Source: an uncultured Clostridia bacterium (GTDB lineage: Bacteria > Bacillota > Clostridia > Christensenellales > DTU072). Taken from it: 64,000 bases of DNA. The DNA is taken from assembly GCA_944363505.1 (NCBI GenBank), contig CALVUD010000002.1:1-64000 (forward strand). Reading direction: 5' to 3'. Shown one piece after another: positions 8,461 to 17,628 of this stretch. The stretch's first letter is position 1, and the number at the start of each line of letters is the position of its first letter. The notes under the pieces were generated by a model. It was not told the DNA's origin. It ran no database searches and saw nothing but the letters and a program-made list of their open reading frames with translations. Position numbers and translations under genes: made by a program.

Positions 8461-10802
8461 TTGTTTTCCGACTCGGTTATCCCGACGATCTCGTCTATAG
8501 GTCCCGTAAAGCAGCGGCAAAGCCCCGCACGAACGAACTTCCCTCCGCGCACCAACGGGGTGTACCGCGCGCGTCGCCTCATATTATTGATCTGATATTT
8601 CGAAACCGTGTCTATAATCAGCTCGCGGCGCGGTTTGTTTTTTAATACCTCGTATCCTTTAAGAGTGAATTTTACGTCTTCGCCCGTATATACGAAAGTG
8701 TTTCCGACAGATGACTTGCCGGGAGAAGAAGATAATACTCCGCCGAACGCGTCTTTGAAAACAAGTCGGAGATTAAGTCCGCGCGACACGAATTTATTAT
8801 CTCCCTCGTATCCGAGCGATACGGTCAGTTTGTCGCCCGATTCTTCCGTTACGAATTTGACTATTCCGTACTCGCCGTTTAGATATCCCAAGCCGTCGCC
8901 GTCGTCGAGATAGAGATCGAAGCTGCCGTTTCCGCGGTATATCCATATATCCAAAGGCTTGTCCGCCGAAACCGAATTATCGGAAACGTCGCGGTAAACC
9001 GGTATTATCGCGCCCGGAAGCGCAAAGACGGGAATATCGACCAGATCGCGATAAATGCGATATTTGCCCTTACCGTAGATCCTTTCTGTAAATATATCCG
9101 TATACCTGTCTTCGGGCACCCAAAGTGAAGTTTCAGCCAAAAGCGTTTTGCGGGAGACGCGGCGCGTGATCGGCTTGACGACCAGTTTGTCGCCGAAATA
9201 ATACTGATTTTCCGCCTTGTACGCTTCGTTCTCGTCGTATGTATAGTACATGGGTTCTATAAGCGCCCTGCCGTACTTGTAAGTCCGATAATTCAACGAA
9301 TAGATGTACGGAATGAGTTTATGTCTGAGTTGTAAATATTTTACTGCGGATTCCTTGACGCTATCGGAATACTTCCAAGGCTCCTTGCCCATAAATTCGT
9401 CGGAAGTGGAATGAAGGCGCATTATCGGGCTGAAAACTCCGAATTGCAACCATCTAAGGTAAAGTTCGTCGTCTTTATATCCCATATGATGACCGCCGAT
9501 ATCGTGGCTCCACCAGGTATATGCCGCGTTAGTCGCGCAAGCGGTCAAATACGGTTGAAAATTCAGCGTAGCGAATGTCATTGCGGCATCCCCGCTGAAG
9601 CCGAGCGGATATCGGTGGCTGCCTATCCCCGCATATCGGGACAGTATCAGCGGCCGTTTTCCCGTACTCGCCATATCCGCAATATGCATATGGTTCAACG
9701 CCCACAACGGATCGAGTCCGGGAACGTCGCTTTTTTTGCCCTGCTGCCAGTCTATCCACCAAAATCTAACGCCGTTTTTTTCGAAAGGTCTTAAAGCGAC
9801 GTCGAAATATGCCTCTATAAATTTTCTGTTTTTAAGTGAAAATCCGATCGTTTCTTTCTTAGACGGATCGCGCCCCATGTATCGCGCGAATTCGTCGTAA
9901 CAATCCTCGAACGGTCTGATGCCCTGCGCGGGATGAAGATTCATCGTAACCGAAAGATTCATCGCGTTCAATTCTTTTAAAAACGCTTTGAAATCCGGAA
10001 AAAGTTCGGTATTTGGACTGTATCCAGTCCAACCAGGCGAGGACATCTTACCCATTCTGAAAGCGATCGCGGAATCGGCGGACGCTTTTACGGCGTCCGC
10101 GCCGAAGCGTTTTTTCACGTCGACCCAGTGCCAGTCCATGTCCACGGTAGCGACAGTAAACGGAATACCTTCTTTTTCGAAACGACGCATTAAATTCAGA
10201 TACTCGTCGCCGCTGTAAGCATGGTATCTGCTCCACCAGTTGCCGAACGCAAAACGCGGTATCAGCGGCACGCCGCCCGACAATTTGAAAAAGTCCGTTA
10301 TGCACTCCCTGTAGCGGTTTCCGTAGGCAAAATAATATCGGTCGAATCCGCAATCCTTTCTTTCGACGAAATCGGAACCCTCCAGCAACAGCGAATCGGA
10401 ATCGTCGAGCATCGAAGCGCCCTTACGGGATACCAGACCCGCGTCGAGCCTGACCCTGCCGTCGGTCATATCCAAAGTTCTTCTCGTACCCGGTAAAGCG
10501 GAATGCGAAAACGACGTAACGCGTTTGAAACCGTTTGGGGTAACGGCGGCTCTGTTACGCTTCAAATCGAATTCGAAAAGCGCGCGCGAAGTCTTGATCC
10601 TGACTTTGTCCGTTGTACGTTCCAGTTCGAAGCCGGGTTCGGAAATATTCCTGTACCATATTCTTTGCGAAGGAAGATCGGTAACCGCCCCCGTTTCCCA
10701 TCTGACCGCACAATCCGTCAAAACCGAAATTCTCCCGCCGTCGTATTTGAAAATAAAATCGGGTTTCGTAGCCGAATCGGTTTTTAAATAGAATCTGTCC
10801 AT
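8457..10802 (-). CDS. Glycoside hydrolase family 31 (alpha-glucosidase or alpha-xylosidase)
   Basis: 781 residues without signal peptide, so probably cytoplasmic. The GH31 barrel covers about 185-560: the nucleophile is D351 in WIDWQQG, the acid/base D405 in GFSGDA, and GNWWSRYHAYS and VDMDWH are typical subsite motifs. Beta-domains follow, including the usual LWVPEDRYTD-like segment. The last 60 residues are an extra basic tail. It hydrolyses terminal alpha-glucosidic or alpha-xylosidic bonds. The downstream FGGY kinase is coupled by ATGA. A good promoter lies just upstream (10827-10855). Confidence 0.9.
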   Translation of the reverse strand: MDRFYLKTDSATKPDFIFKYDGGRISVLTDCAVRWETGAVTDLPSQRIWYRNISEPGFELERTTDKVRIKTSRALFEFDLKRNRAAVTPNGFKRVTSFSHSALPGTRRTLDMTDGRVRLDAGLVSRKGASMLDDSDSLLLEGSDFVERKDCGFDRYYFAYGNRYRECITDFFKLSGGVPLIPRFAFGNWWSRYHAYSGDEYLNLMRRFEKEGIPFTVATVDMDWHWVDVKKRFGADAVKASADSAIAFRMGKMSSPGWTGYSPNTELFPDFKAFLKELNAMNLSVTMNLHPAQGIRPFEDCYDEFARYMGRDPSKKETIGFSLKNRKFIEAYFDVALRPFEKNGVRFWWIDWQQGKKSDVPGLDPLWALNHMHIADMASTGKRPLILSRYAGIGSHRYPLGFSGDAAMTFATLNFQPYLTACATNAAYTWWSHDIGGHHMGYKDDELYLRWLQFGVFSPIMRLHSTSDEFMGKEPWKYSDSVKESAVKYLQLRHKLIPYIYSLNYRTYKYGRALIEPMYYTYDENEAYKAENQYYFGDKLVVKPITRRVSRKTLLAETSLWVPEDRYTDIFTERIYGKGKYRIYRDLVDIPVFALPGAIIPVYRDVSDNSVSADKPLDIWIYRGNGSFDLYLDDGDGLGYLNGEYGIVKFVTEESGDKLTVSLGYEGDNKFVSRGLNLRLVFKDAFGGVLSSSPGKSSVGNTFVYTGEDVKFTLKGYEVLKNKPRRELIIDTVSKYQINNMRRRARYTPLVRGGKFVRAGLCRCFTGPIDEIVGITESENK

Positions 10803-10826
10803 AAAGCCTTGTCGCCTCCCGAAAAT

Positions 10827-10855
10827 ATATTATCATTGAACATAATGATTTTCAA
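10827..10855 (-). promoter_or_regulatory. Promoter of the GH31-kinase operon
   Basis: TTGAAA (10850-10855), a 17-bp spacer and TAATAT (10827-10832). The ribosome site GGGAGG follows near 10820. The leader is very short, with no room for a riboswitch. Confidence 0.7.
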
Positions 10856-10858
10856 TAG

Positions 10859-10881
10859 AAAAAGCGACCGAAGCCGCTTTT
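10859..10881 (-). terminator. Terminator after obgE
   Basis: On the minus strand, AAAGCGGC-TTCG-GTCGCTTTTT, a GC hairpin with a stable TTCG loop and a T tract, overlapping the obgE stop codon. Confidence 0.75.
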
Positions 10882-12139
10882 AATCGAAATATTCGAATTC
10901 CAGATCCATTATGGCTACCGTATCGCCGTCCTTTACTCCTGCCTTTTTCAACTCGGATATGACGCCTTTGTCCCGAAGCGCGCGCTGGAACCATCTGAAA
11001 GAATCGCCGTCGCTCAATACGACCCTCCTTGCCAGTTCTTCCACGTACCCGCCGGTAACGAAAAATACGCCGTCTTCGACGTGTACTGAAAAGGAATTCC
11101 TGTCCTTTTCCTCGTATTCGAACTTGTTGAACTCCATCCTTTTGACCGGAGGCAAGCTCTTTAATTCTTCATATATTGCCTTAAGTGCTTTATCTATGCC
11201 GAATTTGGTAGCTGCAGATACTAAATATACCGGTTTGCCGATTGCTGCTTGAAGCTTTGCGGCAAGTGATTCCGTATCCGATGATATATCCGATTTGTTA
11301 GCCAAAACAATTTCGGGCAAAGCGGCGAGACGCTTGGAGTATTTTGTGAGTTCGTCTCTGATGGTCTTATAGTCTTGTATCGGATCTCTGCCTTCGGACG
11401 AAGATATATCCACGACGTGAACGATCAGCCTGACTCTTTCGACGTGCCTTAAAAAGCTGTGTCCGAGTCCCAGACCTTCCGAAGCGCCTTCTATTAGTCC
11501 CGGAATATCGGCGACCAAAAACGAGTCGTCGAAATATTTTACGACTCCGAGATTGGGGTTCAGCGTTGTGAAATGATAATTCGCGATCTTGGGTCTTGCC
11601 GCGCTGATAACTGAAAGCAGCGTGGATTTTCCGACGTTTGGAAAGCCCACCAGTCCGACGTCGGCGATAGTCTTGAGTTCCAGGCGGATCTTCCTTTCCT
11701 CGGTCCTCTCTCCCGTTTCGGAAAAGCCGGGGGCGCGCCTCAGCGCCGTAGCGAATTTCGCGTTTCCGCGTCCTCCTTTACCGCCTTTCAAAATAACCGC
11801 CCTCTCGCCGGGCTCGAATACGTCTGCAAGTATACCTCCGCTGACGGCGTCTATAACCACCGTTCCGCACGGAACCTTTATAACGGTATCAACGCCGGAT
11901 TTTCCCGTACAGTTTTTACCGCTCCCTTTTTCGCCGTTTTCCGCACGGAAATGCTGAGTGAACCTGAACGGAGCGAGAGAGTTCATGGAAGGATCGGCTT
12001 CGAAAACTATATCACCGCCCTTTCCGCCGTCGCCGCCGTCGGGACCGCCTGCGGGAACATACTTTTCACGGTGCCACGATACCGCGCCGTCGCCGCCGTT
12101 ACCGGCTTTGATATATATTGTGGCAATGTCCAAAAACAT
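10880..12139 (-). CDS. obgE: Obg GTPase
   Basis: 419 residues, the usual length for a Gram-positive Obg. The glycine-rich Obg fold spans 1-157, the G domain about 158-330 with G1 GFPNVGKS (165-172), G3 DIPG (211-214) and G4 NKSD (281-284), and a C-terminal OCT domain follows. It is an essential late 50S ribosome assembly factor that also links to the stringent response. A ribosome site AAGGAG inside the end of nth and a 1-base gap after the nth stop fix the start and show an nth-obgE transcript. Confidence 0.97.
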   Translation of the reverse strand: MFLDIATIYIKAGNGGDGAVSWHREKYVPAGGPDGGDGGKGGDIVFEADPSMNSLAPFRFTQHFRAENGEKGSGKNCTGKSGVDTVIKVPCGTVVIDAVSGGILADVFEPGERAVILKGGKGGRGNAKFATALRRAPGFSETGERTEERKIRLELKTIADVGLVGFPNVGKSTLLSVISAARPKIANYHFTTLNPNLGVVKYFDDSFLVADIPGLIEGASEGLGLGHSFLRHVERVRLIVHVVDISSSEGRDPIQDYKTIRDELTKYSKRLAALPEIVLANKSDISSDTESLAAKLQAAIGKPVYLVSAATKFGIDKALKAIYEELKSLPPVKRMEFNKFEYEEKDRNSFSVHVEDGVFFVTGGYVEELARRVVLSDGDSFRWFQRALRDKGVISELKKAGVKDGDTVAIMDLEFEYFD

Positions 12140-12140
12140 T

Positions 12141-12767
12141 TCAGTTCTCCTTTGCTTTTATGTAAACGCACTCGTCTTTAAGAGTACAAGCGGCGCAATC
12201 GGGTCTTAACGCCTTACAGATATATCTTCCGTGAAAAATAAGCGCGTGGTGCAAGGCGTTCCACTCTTCGCTCGGAAATCGGTTTTTCAGATCCTTTTCG
12301 ACGTCGTCGGGAGTTTTTCCCCCGGAAAGCCCCAGCCTGTGCGAGACGCGGAAGACGTGAGTATCGACCGGCATTGCAGGAATACCGAAAGCAACGGTCA
12401 GGACGACCGAAGCCGTTTTTCTGCCGACTCCCGGGACGGTAAGCAGTTCTTCCATGGTCGCGGGCACCATGCCGCCGAAACGCGTTTCGATCGCCTTTGC
12501 GGCGCCGATTATGCTGGTCGATTTATTGCGGTAAAAACCGCACGAACGTATCAGCGGTTCCAGCCGTTCGTTCGTCAATGCGGCAAAATCGGAGGGGGTA
12601 GAATAAACCTTGAACAGTTTATCTGTTACCTCGTTTACGCGTTTATCGGTGCATTGCGCGCTCAATATAACGGCGACAAGCAGTTCGAACGGAGTTCCGA
12701 AATTCAATTCGCAACGCGCGTCGGGGTGCATTTTCTTTAGTTCGGCAATAATTTTATCGGAATTCAT
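12141..12767 (-). CDS. nth: Endonuclease III (DNA glycosylase/AP lyase)
   Basis: 208 residues. The helix-hairpin-helix VPGVGRKTAS carries the catalytic lysine K117 and the GPD-type loop the aspartate D135 (PVDTHVFRV). Four cysteines near the C-terminus in the pattern C-x6-C-x2-C-x5-C bind a [4Fe-4S] cluster. It removes oxidised pyrimidines in base excision repair. It shares an operon with obgE, its stop being one base from the obgE start. Confidence 0.97.
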   Translation of the reverse strand: MNSDKIIAELKKMHPDARCELNFGTPFELLVAVILSAQCTDKRVNEVTDKLFKVYSTPSDFAALTNERLEPLIRSCGFYRNKSTSIIGAAKAIETRFGGMVPATMEELLTVPGVGRKTASVVLTVAFGIPAMPVDTHVFRVSHRLGLSGGKTPDDVEKDLKNRFPSEEWNALHHALIFHGRYICKALRPDCAACTLKDECVYIKAKEN

Positions 12768-12811
12768 ATATATGATTATACATTAATTCCGAATTTTCCG
12801 AAAGCGTTTTA

Positions 12812-13951
12812 TCAATAATTGCGTATTGCGTTGCCCGAAGCTATCTCTTTTACCGCATAGACAAGTCTGTCTACGTCGGAGGCGGTGTTTTTCCAACCTA
12901 TGCTCGCCCTTACCGCACCCTGAACGACGGTGCCCAGCCATCTGTGTATCAACGGAGCGCAATGTATACCCGCGCGCGTGGCGATATCGAATCGGGAGTC
13001 CAGGATATCGGATACCTCGCCCGACGGCATGGCGTTTACGTTGAATGAGATTACACCGTTAAAATTATCGGTATACAATTTTACTCCGGATATCTCTTTC
13101 AAGCCCGCTATCAGTCTTTCGGACAAAGAAGAAATATGTTTTTCGATTTCGTCCTTGTGTCTTACTGTAAAACGTATGCCTTCGGTAAGCCCGCCTATAC
13201 CCGCCGTATTCAGCGTACCCGCCTCGAATCCCTCGGGCGGTTCGGCAGGTTGAACGAGGCTGTCGGAAGATGTTCCCGTTCCGCCGTATATCAAAGGCTC
13301 CAAACAGAAGTTTTTCCTGTAGCATAAAAATCCCGTGCCCTGTGGTCCGTGCAAGCCCTTGTGTCCGGCGCCGGCTATCATCGTTACTCCCTCGTAATCG
13401 GAATAAGTTCTCCCGAGCGACTGAGCGCCGTCCACCAAAAAAGGTATGCCTTCGCCATAAAGCATTCTGCCTATGTCGTCTATGGGTTGAACTGCCCCGG
13501 TAACGTTGCTCATTTCGCTCATTACGACCAACGAAACGTTCTTATTCAATCTTTTTTTTAACAAATCGGGAGAAATTATACCGCTTCGATCAGACAAATA
13601 AGTAATTTTGACGCCGTTTCTTTTGATCTTTTCCAATGGTCGCAGTACGGCGTTGTGCTCGTACACCGTCGTAACGATCTCACCGCCGAATTTGCCGCCG
13701 AACAGCGCCAGATTCAGCGCTTCCGTACAGCTTTTGGTCATGATGACGTTTGCGTCCGAAAAAGTAACCGTCTCTACCGTTTCGCGACATTCCTCGATCG
13801 TTTTCAGCGCTTTCAGCGCGGCTTTGTGTCCGCCGCGTCCCGCGTTTGCGGAATTTTTCAATTCTTTTTCCACCCGCCTTATTACGGTATACGGTTTATA
13901 ACGCGACGTTGCCGACTCGTCCAGATAAATACACGAATTTTTATTAAACAT
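12812..13951 (-). CDS. Cysteine desulfurase family protein (class V aminotransferase)
   Basis: 379 residues. The PLP-binding lysine is in GAGHKGLHGPQGTG near residue 203; an aspartate in VDGAQS stacks on PLP, and the reactive cysteine is in RAGIHCAPLIH near 338. The EAGTLNTAGIGGL motif marks the subfamily often found beside a DUF3343 gene, which is what is seen here (divergent gene at 13999). It should mobilise sulfur, or possibly selenium, from cysteine; the acceptor is unknown. It does not lie in a suf or isc operon. Confidence 0.9.
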   Translation of the reverse strand: MFNKNSCIYLDESATSRYKPYTVIRRVEKELKNSANAGRGGHKAALKALKTIEECRETVETVTFSDANVIMTKSCTEALNLALFGGKFGGEIVTTVYEHNAVLRPLEKIKRNGVKITYLSDRSGIISPDLLKKRLNKNVSLVVMSEMSNVTGAVQPIDDIGRMLYGEGIPFLVDGAQSLGRTYSDYEGVTMIAGAGHKGLHGPQGTGFLCYRKNFCLEPLIYGGTGTSSDSLVQPAEPPEGFEAGTLNTAGIGGLTEGIRFTVRHKDEIEKHISSLSERLIAGLKEISGVKLYTDNFNGVISFNVNAMPSGEVSDILDSRFDIATRAGIHCAPLIHRWLGTVVQGAVRASIGWKNTASDVDRLVYAVKEIASGNAIRNY

Positions 13952-13998
13952 AATAGATTGTATTATCCGGGCAGTTCAAATATACGGAGGAAAGAATC

Positions 13999-14214
13999 AT
14001 GAACAATATAGCGCCGTTCCGTTCCAGGAGCGAGGCTTTAAAGCTGAGCCGCGCTCTGAACGATGCACATATAGCGAATATAGTGGTAAACACGCCGCGC
14101 AGACTGGGACTCAGTTGCGGACTCAGCGTAGTATTCAACGAGAAGCATTTCGATAAAGTCAAATCGCTGATCGCGGAAAAGGATCTGGGTACGAGTCAGG
14201 GAATATTCCGTTAA
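13999..14214 (+). CDS. DUF3343 protein (putative Se/S carrier-like)
   Basis: 71 residues, with an SGRSEALKLSRAL-type start and a single conserved cysteine in RRLGLSCGLSVVF near residue 40, as in the DUF3343 family. GGAGG (13986-13990) fixes the ATG. It is divergent from the cysteine desulfurase with only 47 bases between starts, so the two may share control; it probably accepts or regulates mobilised sulfur or selenium, which is inference. It ends 7 bases from the convergent gene at 14222. Confidence 0.75.
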   Translation: MNNIAPFRSRSEALKLSRALNDAHIANIVVNTPRRLGLSCGLSVVFNEKHFDKVKSLIAEKDLGTSQGIFR

Positions 14215-14221
14215 ATATGCC

Positions 14222-15439
14222 TCACGTCAAAGGCGCGATTATCGCTCCAATCAGCGTTTTGTTGGCTTTGACCGCGGCGCGACTGTAATAAGGGCGTTTC
14301 AAGTCCTTGTATATCATATCGCGTCTGAGACGAAGCCTGAGCGCGTCCGCGAGAGAATCGATATTGCGGTCATCCTCATGATTCGGCGTTGCGAACTTAT
14401 TCCACGCGTCGTCGGCAACCAAACGGGTCGCTATATATCTGTCGCGCCTGTCGCCCAAATGAGAGGACTCGGCGAATACCTCCTTGAAATATCCGAAAAA
14501 AGGACACTTCGGCAAGGCCTTTTCGGAATACGACACGATGCGCTCGCAACATTTGAAATCGCCCTTCAACGCGTTGAGCGCCGCCCAGACTATATTCAAG
14601 TCGTACAAGAATTTATTCGAGGCATACACGGTTTTTGCCGCGGCAAAAGCCTCGTCGTAACGCCCGAGCGAATAAGCGCTTTTTATAAGTTCAACTGTCG
14701 ATCTCAAATCCGAGGAGGCTTTATAATAGTCGTTGAAAAACGTGTCGAAGTAGGTCCTGAACAGCATTTCGTTACCGAAATCCAAAGATATCCTGAGCAA
14801 GATGTCAGCAGCGGCAAAACTGTGAGTGCGCTTGTAAGCGGATACCGCAAACGCCATCGCCAATTCCTTGTCCCCCGACAAAAAAGCCGCTTTCAGGGCG
14901 AGTTCGACGATCTCGTCTCTGAGTTCGGTATCTGTATCGGGAGATCCGGATATAGGGTATTCCAGCGCCGATTTAACCGCTTTGTCGTAATTCTGCTTTG
15001 CAATCGCGTCAAGCATGGTATCGCGCGTTTCGCGACCCTTACGACGCATTTCGGATGCCTTTTGCTTCAGTTCGTCGTCCTCGTCGTCATCGTCTCGGAA
15101 ACCGAACTCGGGTGCTTCAAACCCGAATATTTCAAACAGATCGACGGTCTCCGATTCGCTTAAATCCAAAAATACGGACAGTTTCAGCAAGGTCTTCTCT
15201 CCGGATACGGACGAACGCTTTAGCATTTCCCCCAAAATACCGACGCATTCCGGATATGCGCCAACGCCCGTATAGCACAACGACAGCGCGTCCTTCACGA
15301 ACAGATTATCCGGATATTGCCTTTCCGCATCGAGCAAGACGCCGATCGCGACGTCAAACTCTTTTTTGTCTGCGGACAGCGCCGCAAAAGCCAACGTGCT
15401 TTCGAGATTAAGATTGTCGTATCTGACGATATCAGCCAT
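14222..15439 (-). CDS. TPR-like helical protein of unknown function
   Basis: 405 residues, no signal peptide or membrane segment. Repeated helical pairs such as ESTLAFAALSADKKEF and DEAFAAAKTVYASNKFLY suggest tetratricopeptide-type repeats over the whole length, split by an acidic stretch FRDDDDEDDELKQK near residue 117. I recognise no family. It is the third gene of an operon with a membrane protein and hslO. The ATG at 15439 overlaps the hslO stop by 8 bases; a TTG at 15445 is an alternative. Confidence 0.7.
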   Translation of the reverse strand: MADIVRYDNLNLESTLAFAALSADKKEFDVAIGVLLDAERQYPDNLFVKDALSLCYTGVGAYPECVGILGEMLKRSSVSGEKTLLKLSVFLDLSESETVDLFEIFGFEAPEFGFRDDDDEDDELKQKASEMRRKGRETRDTMLDAIAKQNYDKAVKSALEYPISGSPDTDTELRDEIVELALKAAFLSGDKELAMAFAVSAYKRTHSFAAADILLRISLDFGNEMLFRTYFDTFFNDYYKASSDLRSTVELIKSAYSLGRYDEAFAAAKTVYASNKFLYDLNIVWAALNALKGDFKCCERIVSYSEKALPKCPFFGYFKEVFAESSHLGDRRDRYIATRLVADDAWNKFATPNHEDDRNIDSLADALRLRLRRDMIYKDLKRPYYSRAAVKANKTLIGAIIAPLT

Positions 15440-16292
15440 CGGCAAATAACGCCGCGACGTCCTGCGGTCCGAAACGGTATGTGCGTCGGCAATAATCGCA
15501 GGTGATCTCTATGGCGCCCTCGTCGCGAATAATGCTTTCCGCCTCGCTTCTTCCGAGGGAACGGATGATGTTCCTTATTTTTTTTACGCAATGACAGCCG
15601 TAGCGTATCTCCTCGGGAGCAAAAAATTCCGTATGGAGATGCCCGAAATAAAAATCGCCTATTTCCTCCATGCTTTTTTCGGTCATCATCGTTGAAAGCG
15701 ACGAGAAGTTTGACATAATGTCTTCGAGCATAAAGGTTATTTCTTCCCCTGCGTCGGGGAGCGCCTCGACAATGATTCCGCCCGCCTGCACGACTCCGTC
15801 CGCGGTAATATATTCTCCGAACGCGACGGCGGAACGGATCCCCTCGCTTTTATATAAATAATTTGCGAAATCGTCGGCAATTCCGCCGCCAATCAACTTG
15901 GTCCGACCGATATACGGTTCTTTCAGACCCATGTCTTTTATGACGACCATGTCGCCGTCGGTACCGACGGCGGAAACGATGTCAAGCTTCGCGTTTTTCA
16001 AAGGCGCGTCGGCGTGCGGATTTTCCATAAATCCTTTCAGATCGCCGTCTTCGCCCGCGATATAAATCTTGCCGGCCGAACCCTTTCCGTCGATTATCAG
16101 ATTGAATCTGTCGCTCTTGCTTTTGAGATTTGCATTAATATATGCTCCGGCGGTCAGGGCGCGCGCGTAAACCGCCGCGGACAGCGGCGACATGTCGTGG
16201 ATTTGGACGGCTTTGCGGACCCCTTCGGTTACCGAGATCAGCGCCAGCCGCGCTTTTTTATCGAAGCATACGCCCTTGACGATTCTGTCCAT
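15432..16292 (-). CDS. hslO: Redox-regulated chaperone Hsp33
   Basis: 286 residues, normal length. The C-terminal zinc and redox switch CxC...CxxC is intact (CHC near 233 and CDYC near 266). Residues 1-225 form the Hsp33 core. It becomes an active holdase when the cysteines oxidise. The ATG overlaps the stop of the upstream membrane protein gene as TAATG, indicating coupling. Confidence 0.95.
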   Translation of the reverse strand: MDRIVKGVCFDKKARLALISVTEGVRKAVQIHDMSPLSAAVYARALTAGAYINANLKSKSDRFNLIIDGKGSAGKIYIAGEDGDLKGFMENPHADAPLKNAKLDIVSAVGTDGDMVVIKDMGLKEPYIGRTKLIGGGIADDFANYLYKSEGIRSAVAFGEYITADGVVQAGGIIVEALPDAGEEITFMLEDIMSNFSSLSTMMTEKSMEEIGDFYFGHLHTEFFAPEEIRYGCHCVKKIRNIIRSLGRSEAESIIRDEGAIEITCDYCRRTYRFGPQDVAALFADG

Positions 16293-17392
16293 TATTTTTT
16301 CTTCTTTTTATATTTGACGGGACCCGAAGTCTGTTTGGCGTCGGGCTTTTTCTTTTCCCTGCGGTTTTGACGGCTCAGATCCGTTCTCATGTTCTCGTAA
16401 AGAGTCTGCAAAACGTTTTCGGAATTGTGGTCGCCGTAGTTCACCATTATCAGGAAAACGTAGGTCAACCCGAACACTATCAGCAACATTCCGATGATGA
16501 TCGTAACGATCGGCGTGTCGATCGCGAGCAACGCGAACGGCGCAAACGCCAAAACGATCATCATATAAGTAGGTATAACAAACGCCGCCGAATATATACA
16601 TGCGTTTTTGATTTTTTCCGCAAGAGTCAGCGTTTTGTGATAAGACACCACCTGCGGAACGAGGTTAAAGAATATCGGGGTCGTGGTCAGCAATACGATT
16701 ATTCCTATGAACAGCGCGAACCATTGACCCACGTTTGCGCCGCCCGACCATACTCCGTTTACGAATTCGACTATCAGATTGGTGCCGCCCGCAAAGAAAA
16801 CGCCGTAAGACGCGAATACTATCAGCATTTCGCGCCAGTATTTTTTTACCCCGCGGAAAAACTCGGTAGCAATCCTCGGAACGTCGGCACCAGTTTTTTT
16901 GTCTTTCTTGGTCAGGAAACTTTCGCCCCAGATAAGCTTGGTCGAAATATAGACGTGCCCCGCGGCACCGAAAGAAAGCACCGCGATACCGATACCTATA
17001 CCCAAAAACATCAGGCGGTAAACGTCCAGAAGATAAAGCCTGGCTTCGTTTATCGACATGGACGAGGAAAGCCCAATGCCGAAATTGCCCATGACGTACG
17101 GCTTATCGGTTACGCCCGCAAGCATATATGCAAGATTTTCCGTGCCGATCGCCGAAATCAATACTATTATCGCCAGAATGGGCAGAGCGAATATCAGCGC
17201 GAGCGCGTTTGCCGTCATAAAATGCGGACTGTTCGCTTTGTAAGTATCGAAAAATCTTTTAAAGCGACCCGCAGGATACGGAGGTTTCTTTTCCTCGTTG
17301 CGCGCTTCGGGCGCCAGAGCCATTCCGGCAAGCAATTTGAGTTTAAACTGACTTACCTTGCTTTCCTGTTTGGTGTTGGGTTTCGTTGCCAT
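16292..17392 (-). CDS. Polytopic membrane protein (DUF624/YesL-like)
   Basis: 366 residues with about six membrane segments (for example ALALIFALPILAIIVLISA, LGIGIGIAVLSFG, WFALFIGIIVLLTTTPIFF). The pattern resembles YesL/DUF624 proteins, but the match is loose. The first 45 residues and last 35 are charged and cytoplasmic, the tail ending in a lysine run. First gene of the operon with hslO and the TPR-like gene, with its own promoter. Confidence 0.6.
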   Translation of the reverse strand: MATKPNTKQESKVSQFKLKLLAGMALAPEARNEEKKPPYPAGRFKRFFDTYKANSPHFMTANALALIFALPILAIIVLISAIGTENLAYMLAGVTDKPYVMGNFGIGLSSSMSINEARLYLLDVYRLMFLGIGIGIAVLSFGAAGHVYISTKLIWGESFLTKKDKKTGADVPRIATEFFRGVKKYWREMLIVFASYGVFFAGGTNLIVEFVNGVWSGGANVGQWFALFIGIIVLLTTTPIFFNLVPQVVSYHKTLTLAEKIKNACIYSAAFVIPTYMMIVLAFAPFALLAIDTPIVTIIIGMLLIVFGLTYVFLIMVNYGDHNSENVLQTLYENMRTDLSRQNRREKKKPDAKQTSGPVKYKKKKK

Positions 17393-17421
17393 GAATTTCC
17401 TCTGAATTTATCGTTTAAATG

Positions 17422-17450
17422 ATTATACAATAAACGCGCGTTGTTTGCAA
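17422..17450 (-). promoter_or_regulatory. Promoter of the membrane protein-hslO operon
   Basis: TTGCAA (17445-17450), 17-bp spacer, TATAAT (17422-17427), with ribosome site AGAGGAA before the ATG at 17392. Confidence 0.75.
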
Positions 17451-17555
17451 TTATATAATTGCCTTTATGGCAAAATATATTGTGTTACCGGGAATTTAAT
17501 ATGCCGATCAGGGCAGTTTATGCGGCGTAACGAATATTAATATATATCAATAGTA

Positions 17556-17584
17556 TTGACTTTTTGTAAAAGAATTGATATAGT
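17556..17584 (+). promoter_or_regulatory. Promoter of asd-dapA-dapB
   Basis: TTGACT (17556-17561), 17-bp spacer and TATAGT (17579-17584) preceded by TG (extended -10). The leader of about 38 bases is too short for a lysine riboswitch, and none is visible upstream. Confidence 0.85.
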
Positions 17585-17628
17585 TTCAAATACAGAATGC
17601 ATATAAATGCTCAAAGAGGTATAACGAT

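Noticed and set aside
9411..9794. Open plus-strand frame of 127 codons opposite the GH31 gene
   Set aside because: It has no ribosome site, an unlikely composition and lies antisense to a clear gene; a GC-rich antisense frame.
14378..15163. Long plus-strand frame opposite the TPR-like gene
   Set aside because: Mirror of the coding strand; no start context and no recognisable protein.
17393..17628. Possible lysine riboswitch upstream of asd
   Set aside because: The leader after the promoter is only about 38 bases and no lysine-type multi-helix junction is visible upstream.
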